NCBI GenBank assembly: GCA_013426785.1
Contig: JACDZI010000007.1
Location: 1 to 64,000, forward strand
Source of the DNA: Rhodocyclaceae bacterium
GTDB taxonomy: Bacteria > Pseudomonadota > Gammaproteobacteria > Burkholderiales > Rhodocyclaceae
DNA length: 64,000 nt
Direction of reading: 5' to 3'
Under the pieces are notes generated by a model. That model was given only the letters and a program-made list of their open reading frames with translations, made no database searches and was not told the DNA's origin. Made by a program: the position numbers and the translations under genes. How positions within the stretch are numbered: position 1 is the first letter of the stretch; each line of letters opens with the position of its first letter. This document shows, piece by piece, positions 19,225-28,666 of the stretch.

Positions 19225-21375
19225 ATGACTTTTCCTCCACACCTGCAACGCTTTTTCCCCTTCCTGCGCTGGCTGCCGTACGGCGGGGCGACCCTGCGTG
19301 CCGATTTTCTGGCTGGGCTAACGGTGGCCTTGGTGCTGGTACCGCAGTCCATGGCCTATGCCCAGCTCGCCGGCTTGCCCGCCTATTACGGGCTTTACGC
19401 GGCTTTTCTGCCCGTCGCGGTCGCCTCGCTGTGGGGATCGTCCAACCAGCTGGGTACCGGCCCGGTGGCGGTAGCCTCCTTGCTGACGGCATCGTCGTTG
19501 ACTCCGCTGGCGGCGCCGGGTTCCGAGTCTTTCGTTGCCCTGGCGATTCTGCTGGCCCTGATGGTGGGCATCGTGCAACTGGTACTGGGGGTATTCAAGC
19601 TGGGCGTGGTGGTGAACTTCCTCTCGCACCCGGTGATCGTCGGCTTCACCAATGCCGCCGCGATGATCATCGGGCTGTCTCAGCTCAACAAACTGATCGG
19701 CGTGCCGATGGGGCGCTCGGAGTCCTTTGTCAGCGATATCTGGGGAGTATTGCAACTGTTGGGCGACACCCATCTGCCGACACTGGGCATGGGCATTACG
19801 GCCATCGCCATCATGTGGGGTGTCCGCAAGAAGGCGCCCAAGCTGCCCGGCGTGCTGATCGCCGTGGCACTGACCACGCTGGTGTCGTGGCAGATCGGCT
19901 TCGAACGCAACGTCACGGCGACGCTGGAGCAGATCGCCGAACCGGAGGCCCAGGCCTTGCTGGGCGAGTTTGTCCGTACCGAGACCCGCATCAAGGAAAT
20001 CAGCGCACAGATTGTCGCTAAGAACGGCGAACTCAAACAGTTGCAGAAAGCCGGTGGCGACATCGGCCACGACATCGCGACGCTCCATTACGAAATCGAA
20101 TTGCTGACGCTGCAACTCAAGGATCGCGAGGACGAGAACCGCCGCCGCAATCGGGCGGTGCGCAGCTTCGTCTTCGAACAGGTAGCTGGTTCGGGCGATC
20201 AGCCGCTACAGTATTACGCCCAGGGCAAGCTGCCGGCAGACGCACCATCCGAGGGCCATCGCTGGCGCATTGCCAAGGCGGCTAGCGGTACGCTCAAACT
20301 GACCGGCGGCGGAGAAGTGGTCGGTAATGTACCGCAGGGATTGCCTTCGTTCAGTCTGCCGAAGTTTTCCTGGGAGATGGTCGGCAGCCTGCTCTCCGCC
20401 GCCATCGTCATCTCGCTGGTCGGCTTCATGGAAGCGATCTCGATCGCCAAGGCAATTGCCGCGAAAACACGGCAGAAGATCAACCCGAATCAGGAGCTGA
20501 TCGGTCAGGGCCTGGCGAATATCGTCGGAGCCACCACCCAGTCGTTTCCGGTATCCGGTTCGTTTTCGCGCTCGGCTGTGAACATGAACTCTGGGGCGAA
20601 AACCGGCATGGCCTCGGTCATTACGACCCTGATCGTGCTGGTGACCCTGCTGTTCCTCACCCCGCTGCTCTATCACCTGCCACAGGCCGTCCTGGCTGCG
20701 GTGATCATCATGGCGGTGATCGGCCTGATCAATTTTGGCGCCATCAAACATGCCTGGCTTGCCAACAAGCACGACGGCATTGCTTCGGTAGCCACCTTTG
20801 TCGCTACGCTGGCCTTTGCCCCCCACCTCGACAAGGGCATCATGGTCGGCGCCGGCCTGGCGATCGTCCTCTATCTTTATCGCACCATGGAGCCGCGGGT
20901 GGCGATCCTGGGTCGCCACCCGGACGGCACCCTGCGCGACGTCAAGGTCAATAACCTGCCGGTGTCGGATGTAGTGACGGCCGTACGCTTTGACGGCCGC
21001 CTCTATTTCGCCAACGTTGCCTTTTTCGAAGACGCCATCCTGGAAGCTGTGTCAAACAATCCTGAGGCACCTTACTTGCTCATTGTCGGCAACGGCATCA
21101 ACGAAATCGATGCCTCGGGCGAAGAGGTGATCCATCACCTGGTCGAGCGCATGCGCGCCAACGGCACCGTCGTGCTTTTTTCGGGTATCAAGAAGCAAGT
21201 GCTTGACGTCATGCGCGCGACCGGCTTGCATGTCCTGATCGGGGAGAAGGCATTTTTTGCCACGGCGGAGCAGGCCTTGGAGAAGATCTTCTCCCGCGCG
21301 GAAAACCTGGGTGTCGAAGATAACCTGCGCCCCGTAAAGCTGGCGACCCTGATGCCTGAACAGCGCTTCAACTGA
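19225..21375 (+). CDS. SulP family inorganic anion transporter with coiled-coil insertion
   Basis: 716 residues. SulP membrane domain: FLAGLTVALVLVPQSMAYAQ, LPAYYGLYAAFLPV, SGSFSRSAVNMNSGAKTGMA. A C-terminal STAS domain (about residues 585-690) has VRFDGRLYFANVAFFEDAIL. Between two membrane segments there is an extra block of about 150 residues (230-380), starting LEQIAEPEAQALLGEF and continuing through charged heptad-like sequence (KNGELKQLQKAGGDIGHDI, LHYEIELLTLQLKDREDENR), then GSGDQPLQYYAQGKLPADAP. Typical SulP proteins have only a short loop there. ATG at 19225 is preferred to the TTG at 19207. Divergent from the SulP-USP gene. Substrate unknown. Confidence 0.9.
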   Translation: MTFPPHLQRFFPFLRWLPYGGATLRADFLAGLTVALVLVPQSMAYAQLAGLPAYYGLYAAFLPVAVASLWGSSNQLGTGPVAVASLLTASSLTPLAAPGSESFVALAILLALMVGIVQLVLGVFKLGVVVNFLSHPVIVGFTNAAAMIIGLSQLNKLIGVPMGRSESFVSDIWGVLQLLGDTHLPTLGMGITAIAIMWGVRKKAPKLPGVLIAVALTTLVSWQIGFERNVTATLEQIAEPEAQALLGEFVRTETRIKEISAQIVAKNGELKQLQKAGGDIGHDIATLHYEIELLTLQLKDREDENRRRNRAVRSFVFEQVAGSGDQPLQYYAQGKLPADAPSEGHRWRIAKAASGTLKLTGGGEVVGNVPQGLPSFSLPKFSWEMVGSLLSAAIVISLVGFMEAISIAKAIAAKTRQKINPNQELIGQGLANIVGATTQSFPVSGSFSRSAVNMNSGAKTGMASVITTLIVLVTLLFLTPLLYHLPQAVLAAVIIMAVIGLINFGAIKHAWLANKHDGIASVATFVATLAFAPHLDKGIMVGAGLAIVLYLYRTMEPRVAILGRHPDGTLRDVKVNNLPVSDVVTAVRFDGRLYFANVAFFEDAILEAVSNNPEAPYLLIVGNGINEIDASGEEVIHHLVERMRANGTVVLFSGIKKQVLDVMRATGLHVLIGEKAFFATAEQALEKIFSRAENLGVEDNLRPVKLATLMPEQRFN

Positions 21376-21404
21376 ACCGGAAAATGACCAATGAATGATC
21401 ACTT

Positions 21405-21428
21405 GCCGTCCTGCCAGCGCCGACTTTT
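21405..21428 (-). repeat. dispersed 24-bp repeat, copy 5 (upstream of the Ehr operon)
   Basis: Exact consensus on the minus strand, identical over 24 bases to copies 7 and 9. It lies in the 107-base gap between the SulP gene and the first gene of the Ehr operon. Confidence 0.95.
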
Positions 21429-21482
21429 GCGAGCTATCGCAGGAGGGGCGGTTAAAATCCGCGCTTGACCGCTGCCTACTTC

Positions 21483-23492
21483 ATGACCCGCCTGCTTGCC
21501 ATTGACTACCTGATGATCGCCGCCGCCGCCTGGGGCGTGATCGGGCTGGTCGGGCTGGCGCTACAGCGCAACTTCAGCTTTGTCGCCAAAGGATTGTTTC
21601 CTTTTGGCGCGCTGGTCGGCCTGCTGGTCGGCGGCGTGGCGCTCCTGGCCCTGGGCGGCACGTCGCAGACGGCCGAACTGGTGATCGGGCTGCCGAACCT
21701 GCCTTTCCATCTGCACCTGGACAATCTCGCCGCCGTCTTCATCCTGCTGCTGGGGTTCGTTTCGGCAGGGATTTCCATCTACGCTGCCGGCTATTTCCGG
21801 CAGGGGGAGGGCACCGCACCCGGCGTGCTGTGCTGCGAATACCACCTCTTTCTCGCCAGCATGCTGATGGTGCTGCTGGCCGACGATGCCTATGCCTTCA
21901 TGGTGGCCTGGGAGACGATGGCGCTCACCTCCTTTTTGCTCGTCACCACCGACCATCGCCATGCCGCCATCCGTGAGGCCGGCTACCTGTATCTGCTGAT
22001 CGCCCATATCGGTGCCATCGCCATCCTGCTTTCCTTCGGCGTGATGACCTCGGGGAGTGGCGATTACAGTTTTAGTGGCATGCGCGAGCAGGAGCTGTCG
22101 CCCTTCTGGGCCTCGGTGGCATTCCTGCTGGCACTGGCCGGTTTTGGTGCCAAGGCCGGGTTGCTGCCCCTGCATGTCTGGCTGCCCGAGGCGCATCCGG
22201 CGGCACCCTCGCCGGTCTCCGCCCTGATGAGCGGCGTGATGCTGAAGACGGCGATCTACGGCATCCTGCGCGTCAGCTTCGATCTGGTTGGCACGCCGAT
22301 TTGGTGGTGGGGCGTGGTGGCGCTCGCGGTCGGCATCATCACGGCGCTGTTCGGCGTGCTTTATTCGACGGTGCAGTCCGACATGAAGCGTCTATTGGCC
22401 TATTCGTCGATCGAAAACATCGGCCTGCTGGCGGTCGGCATTGGCTTGGCGCTGATCTTCCACAGCTACCAGATGGAAGCGCTTGCGGCCCTCGCATTGA
22501 CAGCGGTGTTCTATCACTGCCTGGCCCACGCCGGCTTCAAGAGCCTGCTGTTCCTGTGCACTGGCTCGGTACTGCATGCCACGAAGGAACGCAGCCTGGG
22601 CAAGCTTGGTGGCCTGATCCATCCGATGCCCTGGGTCGCTTGGCTGGCGCTGGTCGGGGTGATCGCCAGTGCCGGCTTGCCGCCGCTGTCGGGCTTCGTC
22701 TCCGAGTGGCTGCTGCTGCAAGGCTTCCTGTTTTCGCCCGGCCTGCCACACCCTTGGCTCAACATGGTAGTGCCGGTCGTCGCCGCAGCCGTGGCGCTGG
22801 TGGCGGCGATGGCGGGTTTCGCCATGGTCAAGTTCTACGGCATCATCTTCCTCGGCCAGATGCGCGAACCCGCGCTCAAGGATGCCCACGACGCCGGCAT
22901 CTGGGAAAAACTCGGCCTGCTGTGGCTGGCCTGTCTGACACTGCTGCTCGGCGTGCTGCCGGCGACGGTGATCCTGCGTCTCGACGCTGCCACGCGACAA
23001 CTGCTGGGCAAAGGACTGGCCGACCGGGTGGCTGAAAACGGCTGGTGGATGCTGGCGCCGATCTCGCCGGAACGGGCCAGTTATGAACCGCTGATCTTCC
23101 TGGCCATCATCGCCGCCACGCTGTTGATCGGGCGCGAACTGGTGCATCGCCTCTATCACGGCCGGGTACGGCGCAGCCCGGCCTGGGATTGCGGCTATCA
23201 CTTCCAGGGACCACGCGCGCAGGATACGGCCGAGGGCTTTTCGCAGCCGATCCGGCGCATCTTCGAGCCCATGTTCCGCATGGAACGCCAGTTCCCGACG
23301 CCGCGCGATCGCCAGCCGATCTATACGGTGAAGGTGTCAGACCATTTCTGGTACTGGCTCTACCTGCCGATTGTCCGGGCGGCTGGCTGGGTATCTCAGT
23401 TGATCACCAACCTGCAGGGTGGCCGCATCGCCATCTACCTGATGTACAGTTTCCTCACGCTCCTCATACTGATCATGGTGGCTCGCCCATGA
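21483..23492 (+). CDS. hyfB: antiporter-like membrane subunit (HyfB/NuoL type) of an Ehr complex
   Basis: 669 residues from ATG at 21483; a TTG at 21465 is the alternative. A polytopic protein of the Mrp/NuoL-M-N family: DDAYAFMVAWETMALTSFLL, the proton-channel block AGFGAKAGLLPLHVWLPEAH, ALMSGVMLKTAIYGILR, LLAYSSIENIGLLAVGIG and HAGFKSLLFLCTGSVLH. These carry the conserved Glu and Lys residues of proton or sodium translocation. It opens a tightly packed six-gene operon (B-C-E-F-G-I); its stop overlaps the next start by ATGA. In a complex with no hydrogenase centre, it would couple another redox reaction to ion pumping. Confidence 0.92.
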   Translation: MTRLLAIDYLMIAAAAWGVIGLVGLALQRNFSFVAKGLFPFGALVGLLVGGVALLALGGTSQTAELVIGLPNLPFHLHLDNLAAVFILLLGFVSAGISIYAAGYFRQGEGTAPGVLCCEYHLFLASMLMVLLADDAYAFMVAWETMALTSFLLVTTDHRHAAIREAGYLYLLIAHIGAIAILLSFGVMTSGSGDYSFSGMREQELSPFWASVAFLLALAGFGAKAGLLPLHVWLPEAHPAAPSPVSALMSGVMLKTAIYGILRVSFDLVGTPIWWWGVVALAVGIITALFGVLYSTVQSDMKRLLAYSSIENIGLLAVGIGLALIFHSYQMEALAALALTAVFYHCLAHAGFKSLLFLCTGSVLHATKERSLGKLGGLIHPMPWVAWLALVGVIASAGLPPLSGFVSEWLLLQGFLFSPGLPHPWLNMVVPVVAAAVALVAAMAGFAMVKFYGIIFLGQMREPALKDAHDAGIWEKLGLLWLACLTLLLGVLPATVILRLDAATRQLLGKGLADRVAENGWWMLAPISPERASYEPLIFLAIIAATLLIGRELVHRLYHGRVRRSPAWDCGYHFQGPRAQDTAEGFSQPIRRIFEPMFRMERQFPTPRDRQPIYTVKVSDHFWYWLYLPIVRAAGWVSQLITNLQGGRIAIYLMYSFLTLLILIMVARP

Positions 23493-24445
23493 TCAGTATC
23501 GCCGCCCTCATCGGTCAAGTTTTTGCCATCGTGCTGGCGCTCGCGCTGGCACCGCTGCTGACCGGCTGGGTCAATCAATGGCGGGCGTGGCTACAGAACC
23601 GCAGTGCGCCGCCGCTCCTGCAGCCGTACTACACGCTGCACAAGTTGTTCCACAAGGATGTGGTGCTGGCGCACGGCGCCTCGCCGCTGTTCCGCTTTGC
23701 CCCCTTCATCATGTTCGGCTGCATGCTGCTCGCCTGCGGCATCATCCCCAGTCTGTCCACCGACCTCCCCTTCGCGCCGGCGGCCGATGCGCTGGCGCTG
23801 GTCGGCGTGTTCGGCCTGGCGCGCCTGTTCATTTCGCTGGCGGCGATGGACATCGGCACCTCTTTCGGCACCCTCGGCGCCCGGCGCGAGATGCTGGTTG
23901 GTTTTCTCGCCGAACCGGCCCTGCTGATCATCATCTTTACCGTCGCCATGATCGCCAACTCGACTTCGTTGGCGACCATCGTCGAAACCTTGGCCTACCG
24001 CGAGTTCGCCATCTATCCAAGCCTGGCCTTCGCCGGCATCGCCTTTACCTTCGTTTCCTTCGCCGAGAACGCGCGCGTACCGGTCGATAACCCGGCCACC
24101 CACCTCGAACTGACGATGATCCACGAGGCGATGATCCTTGAATATTCCGGGCGCCATCTGGCGCTGATCGAGTGGGCGGCGAGCCTCAAGTTGTATGCCT
24201 ATTCCTGCCTCGGCATCGCGCTGTTCTTCCCCTGGGGCATCGGCGAGCGCGACAATTTCCTGGCGCTGGTGGCAGCGATTCCCCTGTTGCTGTTGAAACT
24301 TGGCATCGGTGGCATGCTCCTGGCGATCATTGAGACGATCAATGCCAAGGTGCGCATCTTCCGCGTGCCGGAATTTCTTGGTACCGCCTTCCTGCTGGCC
24401 GTACTGGGCTTGCTGGTGAGACTGCTCTTGGAGGTGCGTGCATGA
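23489..24445 (+). CDS. hyfC: NuoH/HyfC-type membrane anchor subunit of the Ehr complex
   Basis: 318 residues with about eight membrane segments. FAENARVPVDNPATHLELTM and HEAMILEYSGRHLALIEW match the NuoH/HyfC loop that faces the peripheral arm and forms part of the quinone-site region in complex I. LLQPYYTLHKLFHKD near residue 45 is also typical of this branch. It overlaps hyfB upstream and hyfE downstream, each by four bases. Confidence 0.93.
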   Translation: MISIAALIGQVFAIVLALALAPLLTGWVNQWRAWLQNRSAPPLLQPYYTLHKLFHKDVVLAHGASPLFRFAPFIMFGCMLLACGIIPSLSTDLPFAPAADALALVGVFGLARLFISLAAMDIGTSFGTLGARREMLVGFLAEPALLIIIFTVAMIANSTSLATIVETLAYREFAIYPSLAFAGIAFTFVSFAENARVPVDNPATHLELTMIHEAMILEYSGRHLALIEWAASLKLYAYSCLGIALFFPWGIGERDNFLALVAAIPLLLLKLGIGGMLLAIIETINAKVRIFRVPEFLGTAFLLAVLGLLVRLLLEVRA

Positions 24446-25107
24446 ATGCCACGCCGCTGTTCGCGCAATTGATCAACCTGTTCGCCGCCGTGATCCTGCT
24501 GCTTTCCTTTTCCATGCTGGCGCAGCGGCGCGTGATCCAGTTGATCAACCTGTTCGCCCTGCAAGGCTTCACGCTGTTCCTGTCCACCCTGGTCGTCGCG
24601 GTTAACACCGGCCAGTCGCACCTCTACTGGTCGGCCGGCTTGACGCTGGCGCTCAAGGCGATGCTGCTGCCATGGATCCTGCATCGCCTGGTACGCCAGC
24701 TGCAGGTCAAGAGCGAAGTCGAGCCGCTGGTCAACATCCCGACGACGATGCTGATCGGCATCGTGCTGGTGATGATTTCCTTCAACGTCGCGCTGCCGAT
24801 CTCGCAACTGTCGAGCGCCATCGCCCGCGGCACGCTGGGCATCGCGCTCGCCGTGGTGATGCTCGCCTTCCTGATGATGATCACGCGCCGCAAGGCGATC
24901 ACCCAGGTGGTCGGCTTCCTGTCGATGGAAAACGGCCTGTTCCTGGCCGCTACCAGCGCCACCTACGGCATGCCGATGGTCGTCGAACTGGGCATCGCCC
25001 TTGACGTGCTGGTCGGCGTGATCATCCTCGGCGTGTTCTTCTTCCAGATTCGCGACCAGTTCGATAGCCTCGACATCCATCACATGGAACGCTTGAAGGA
25101 TAACTGA
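24442..25107 (+). CDS. hyfE: HyfE-type small membrane subunit of the Ehr complex
   Basis: 221 residues with six or seven hydrophobic segments. Hydrogenase-4 component E is distantly related to NuoK in its second half; FLSMENGLFLAATSATYGMP here contains the membrane glutamate (MEN) expected from that relationship. It ends in a soluble tail, FFFQIRDQFDSLDIHHMERL. The stop overlaps the hyfF start (TGATG). Confidence 0.9.
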   Translation: MNATPLFAQLINLFAAVILLLSFSMLAQRRVIQLINLFALQGFTLFLSTLVVAVNTGQSHLYWSAGLTLALKAMLLPWILHRLVRQLQVKSEVEPLVNIPTTMLIGIVLVMISFNVALPISQLSSAIARGTLGIALAVVMLAFLMMITRRKAITQVVGFLSMENGLFLAATSATYGMPMVVELGIALDVLVGVIILGVFFFQIRDQFDSLDIHHMERLKDN

Positions 25108-26558
25108 TGGACCCGTTCATCCTCATGCTCGCCATTCCCCTTGTCAGCGGCGCGCTGCTGACGGTGGCGGGCGAACGTGCCTGGGCGCCCAACCTGAACA
25201 TCCTCGCCAGCCTCGGTACCTTCCTGGCTGCCGCCGGGCTGACGGCGGAGATCGTCGCCAGCGGGCCGCGCTTCGCCTTCGGCGAACAGTTCTTCATCGA
25301 TTCGCTCAATGTCTTCTTCGTCGCGCTGACCGCCTTCGTCGGGCTGACCACCAGTATTTTCTCCGGCCCCTACATGGCTAACGAGGCGGCCCACGGCCGG
25401 CTCACCAAGCCACGCCTGCGCCTCTACAAGAGCATGTACCAGCTGTTCATGTTCACCATGCTGGTGGCGTTGACGACCAACAACCTCGGCATCCTCTGGG
25501 TGGCGATGGAAGCGGCCACGCTCACCACCGTGCTGCTGGTATCGCTCTACCGCACGCCCGCCAGCCTTGAGGCGGCGTGGAAATACTTCATCCTGTGCGG
25601 CGTCGGCATCGCCCAAGCGTTGTTCGGCACCATCCTGCTCTATTTCGCCGCCGAGCGCATCCTCGGCGAAAGCGGCAACGCGCTGCTGTGGACGCATCTG
25701 GTCAGCGCCAAGGCCTTCCTCGATCCGAACATCATGGCGCTGTCCTTCATCTTCCTGCTGGTCGGCTACGGCACCAAGGTCGGCCTGGCGCCGCTGCACA
25801 ACTGGCTGCCCGACGCGCACGCCGAAGGACCGACCCCCGTCTCGGCGGTACTCTCCGGCCTGCTGCTCAACGTCGCGCTGTACGCCATCCTGCGCTGCAA
25901 GGTGCTGGCCGATGGCGCCATCCACAGCGATTTCGCCGGCAACCTGATGATGGGCTTCGGCCTGTTCACCCTGCTTCTGGCCGCGTTCTTCCTGTCGAAG
26001 CAGAAGGATGTGAAGCGCATGTTCGCCTATTCGTCCATTGAGCACATGGGGCTGATCACCTTCGCCTTCGGCATGGGCGGTGCGGTCGCCAACTTCGCCG
26101 GCCTGTTGCACATGACCATGCATTCGCTGACCAAGTCGGCGATCTTCTTCGCCGTCGGCCATGCCACGCAGAAGGTCGGTACGCAGATGATGGCGGACAT
26201 CCGTGGCTTGATCCGCGTGAATCCGCTGATCGGCTGGGGCCTGCTGCTCGGCACGCTGGCGATCCTCGGGATGCCGCCCTTCGGCGTGTTCGCCAGCGAG
26301 TTCATGATCCTCACCCACGCCATGAAGCATCACGCCTGGGCGACCCCGATCATGCTGCTGGCGCTCGGTGTGGCTTTTGCCGCAATCTTCGGCAAGGTGC
26401 AACCGATGGTATTCGGCGAGACCAAGGCCAAGCGCCTGCCGCACGCGCCGGCGATCACGCCGGTGTTCGTGCATCTGGCCCTGGTGCTGATGCTTGGCCT
26501 TTATATTCCGCCTTACCTGACGCGCTGGTTCGAGGAAGCCGCGCGCATGCTGGGGTAG
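25107..26558 (+). CDS. hyfF: antiporter-like membrane subunit (HyfF/NuoN type) of the Ehr complex
   Basis: 483 residues, the second Mrp-antiporter-like subunit of this operon. Recognisable blocks: NNLGILWVAMEAATLTTVLL with its membrane Glu, VGYGTKVGLAPLHNWLPDAH with the conserved Lys, PVSAVLSGLLLNVALYAILR, and FAYSSIEHMGLITFAFGMGG. Two such pumps (B and F) are present and HyfD is absent, so the complex is smaller than E. coli hydrogenase-4. The next gene starts two bases after the stop. Confidence 0.92.
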   Translation: MDPFILMLAIPLVSGALLTVAGERAWAPNLNILASLGTFLAAAGLTAEIVASGPRFAFGEQFFIDSLNVFFVALTAFVGLTTSIFSGPYMANEAAHGRLTKPRLRLYKSMYQLFMFTMLVALTTNNLGILWVAMEAATLTTVLLVSLYRTPASLEAAWKYFILCGVGIAQALFGTILLYFAAERILGESGNALLWTHLVSAKAFLDPNIMALSFIFLLVGYGTKVGLAPLHNWLPDAHAEGPTPVSAVLSGLLLNVALYAILRCKVLADGAIHSDFAGNLMMGFGLFTLLLAAFFLSKQKDVKRMFAYSSIEHMGLITFAFGMGGAVANFAGLLHMTMHSLTKSAIFFAVGHATQKVGTQMMADIRGLIRVNPLIGWGLLLGTLAILGMPPFGVFASEFMILTHAMKHHAWATPIMLLALGVAFAAIFGKVQPMVFGETKAKRLPHAPAITPVFVHLALVLMLGLYIPPYLTRWFEEAARMLG

Positions 26559-26560
26559 CC

Positions 26561-28120
26561 ATGCAACTTTTCGACGAACCGATCGAATTCACCCGCCAGC
26601 CCGGCATTGGCGCACCGGTATGGCAGGGGCGTGCCGTCGATGGCGACGAACTCAAGGATTTCGCCGCCGCAGCGCATCTGGCCGGCGGACGGCTCGCCGC
26701 GCTGTGGGGCAGCGATGAGCGCCTGAGCGGCGGCGGCTTTCGACTGCATTGCGTGTTCGGCCTCAACGAGGGGCATGCTTGCCTGACGCTCGAGTTACCT
26801 GCGAACGATCCGGGCTATCCCGACCTGTCCGGCCTGTTCCCTGCCGCCAACCGCATGCAACGCGCTACCTATGACATGGTCGGCATCGGCCACGATGGCA
26901 CCGACCAGCGCCCCTGGCTGCGTCACGGCGGCTGGCCTGCCGACTGGTTTCCGCTGCGCCACGACGCGGGCGAGGGCGGTGACTTCTCCAACCTGCCGAG
27001 CGATTACGACTTCGTCCAGGTGGGCGGCGAGGGTGCCCACGAGATCCCGGTCGGCCCCATCCACGCCGGCATCATCGAACCGGGCCATTTCCGCTTCTCG
27101 GTGGTGGGCGAGCGCGTGTTGCGCTTTGAATCGCGGCTGGGCTATCAACACCGCGGCGTCGAACGCCGTCTCGCTGGCGCCGACTTTTCCACGGGCGCGA
27201 AAATCCTCGGACGCATCTCCGGCGATGCCACCTGCGCCTATGCCTGGGCCTACGCCGCCGCCATCGAGGCCGCTTGCGGCGTCGAGCCGTCGCCACGTGC
27301 TCTGGCCTTGCGCGCGATCCTGCTCGAACGCGAACGCGTCGCCAACCATCTGGGCGATCTCGGCATGCTCGGCAACGATGCCGCCCTGGCATTCGGGCTG
27401 TCGCAGTTCTTCCGCCTCAAGGAGGAATGGGTGCGCGTCTCGGCGCTACTGTTCGGCCACCGCTTCATGATGGACCGCATCGTGCCGGGTGGTGTCGAGG
27501 CCGACCTCAATGCCGCAGCAGTGAAAGTGCTGAGCGACCAGTGCGATGCCATCGGCCCGGCCGTGAAGGAATTGCATGCCATCTACGATGAACATGCCGG
27601 CCTGCAGGACCGCTACCTGACCACCGGACCGATCGACGCCGCGCTGGCCCGCGAACTGTCGCTCAGCGGCATGGCGGCGCGGGCGACCGGCCTGCTGCTC
27701 GACGGCCGCTGCTACCGGCTCGACTATGCACCGCCGCCTCCCTGGGCAGCGCTGGGCGTGCGCCCGGTCACCGACGAGCGGGGCGATGTGGCCGCACGCG
27801 TGGCGGTACGCTTCGGCGAGATTACCGAATCCCTGCGCTTGATCCGGCAACTGGCGACACAACTGCCGGCTGGCGCAGTGTGCGCCGAGGTCAAGCCGGT
27901 ACCGGGCGCGAGCGGAGTGGGCATCATCGAGGGCTGGCGCGGCGAGGTGCTGGTCGGCGTCAGCATCGGCGCGGATAGCCGGCTGGCGCGCGTGCATCCG
28001 CACGACCCGTCATGGCAACTGTGGCCGGCGCTGGAGCATGCCGTGCCGCGCGACATCGTGCCGGACTTCCCGCTCATCAACAAGTCGTTCAACCTCTCCT
28101 ACGTGGGGCAGGATTTATGA
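26561..28120 (+). CDS. hyfG: NuoC-NuoD-type large subunit of the Ehr complex, lacking Ni ligands
   Basis: 519 residues: a NuoC-like N-terminal part (about 30-150) fused to a NuoD/hydrogenase large-subunit part. [13 protein letters not shown] and LRAILLERERVANHLGDLGM are conserved family blocks. Where a [NiFe] enzyme has RICGxC, this protein reads GRISGDATC, with both cysteines replaced. Where it has DPCxxC near the C-terminus, this one ends FPLINKSFNLSYVGQDL. Neither Ni-binding pair exists, so H2 chemistry is not expected; this is the defining trait of Ehr (energy-converting hydrogenase-related) complexes, whose reaction is unknown. No C-terminal processing peptide is needed. Confidence 0.9.
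   Translation: MQLFDEPIEFTRQPGIGAPVWQGRAVDGDELKDFAAAAHLAGGRLAALWGSDERLSGGGFRLHCVFGLNEGHACLTLELPANDPGYPDLSGLFPAANRMQRATYDMVGIGHDGTDQRPWLRHGGWPADWFPLRHDAGEGGDFSNLPSDYDFVQVGGEGAHEIPVGPIHAGIIEPGHFRFSVVGERVLRFESRLGYQHRGVERRLAGADFSTGAKILGRISGDATCAYAWAYAAAIEAACGVEPSPRALALRAILLERERVANHLGDLGMLGNDAALAFGLSQFFRLKEEWVRVSALLFGHRFMMDRIVPGGVEADLNAAAVKVLSDQCDAIGPAVKELHAIYDEHAGLQDRYLTTGPIDAALARELSLSGMAARATGLLLDGRCYRLDYAPPPPWAALGVRPVTDERGDVAARVAVRFGEITESLRLIRQLATQLPAGAVCAEVKPVPGASGVGIIEGWRGEVLVGVSIGADSRLARVHPHDPSWQLWPALEHAVPRDIVPDFPLINKSFNLSYVGQDL
27165..27188 (-). repeat. possible degenerate dispersed repeat, copy 6 (inside hyfG)
   Basis: 20 of 24 positions match the consensus in antisense, coding part of RRLAGADF. 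The protein segment is in a conserved family block, so the match may be chance. Confidence 0.3.
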
Positions 28121-28665
28121 TTCCGCTGCTCAAGCGCATCCTCAAGACCGGCATCGTCACCGAGCCTGTGGCCGAAGGCGACGCGCGGCGCGAAGTCGAT
28201 CGGTTACAGGATGAGGTACTCAAGATCCTCGGCCGTGCGCTGACCATCCGCGAGGTTGATGCCGGCTCGTGCAATGCCTGCGAGCTGGAAATCCACGCCC
28301 TCAACAACCCCTACTACAATCTCGAAGGCTGCGGCATCAAGTTCGTTGCCAGTCCGCGCCACGCCGACATGCTGCTCGTCACCGGCCCGGTGACCAAGAA
28401 CATGGAGAACGCGCTGAAGATCGCCTATGACTGCACGCCAGATCCCAAACTGGTTGTCGCGGTCGGCGATTGCGGCTGTGGTTGCGGCGAAGTAGGCGCA
28501 CTCTTCGGCCCCAACTACGCGACCTGCGGCGCGGTCGCGAACGTGATTCCCGTCGATGTGCGCATCCCCGGCTGCCCCCCCACGCCTGTCGCGCTGATGC
28601 AGGGCATCCTCGCGGCGGTCAGGTATGATCGTGCCCATCCTGCCGTATCGCCCGAAAGGTCCTGA
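28117..28665 (+). CDS. hyfI: NuoB/HyfI-type [4Fe-4S] subunit of the Ehr complex
   Basis: 182 residues. It keeps the four cysteines of an N2-like proximal cluster: the CxxC in GSCNACELEIHALNN, the Cys in VAVGDCGCGCG and that in IPGCPPTP. An electron path up to the large subunit is therefore intact even though the Ni site is gone. The start overlaps the hyfG stop (ATGA), and the reductase gene begins one base after this stop, indicating one transcript. No HyfH/NuoI-like ferredoxin subunit or HyfA is encoded nearby. Confidence 0.93.
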   Translation: MIPLLKRILKTGIVTEPVAEGDARREVDRLQDEVLKILGRALTIREVDAGSCNACELEIHALNNPYYNLEGCGIKFVASPRHADMLLVTGPVTKNMENALKIAYDCTPDPKLVVAVGDCGCGCGEVGALFGPNYATCGAVANVIPVDVRIPGCPPTPVALMQGILAAVRYDRAHPAVSPERS

Positions 28666-28666
28666 A

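Noticed and set aside
21483-28665. Annotation as a functional hydrogenase-4/formate hydrogenlyase
   Set aside because: The large subunit lacks both cysteine pairs that bind nickel and no formate dehydrogenase genes are present.
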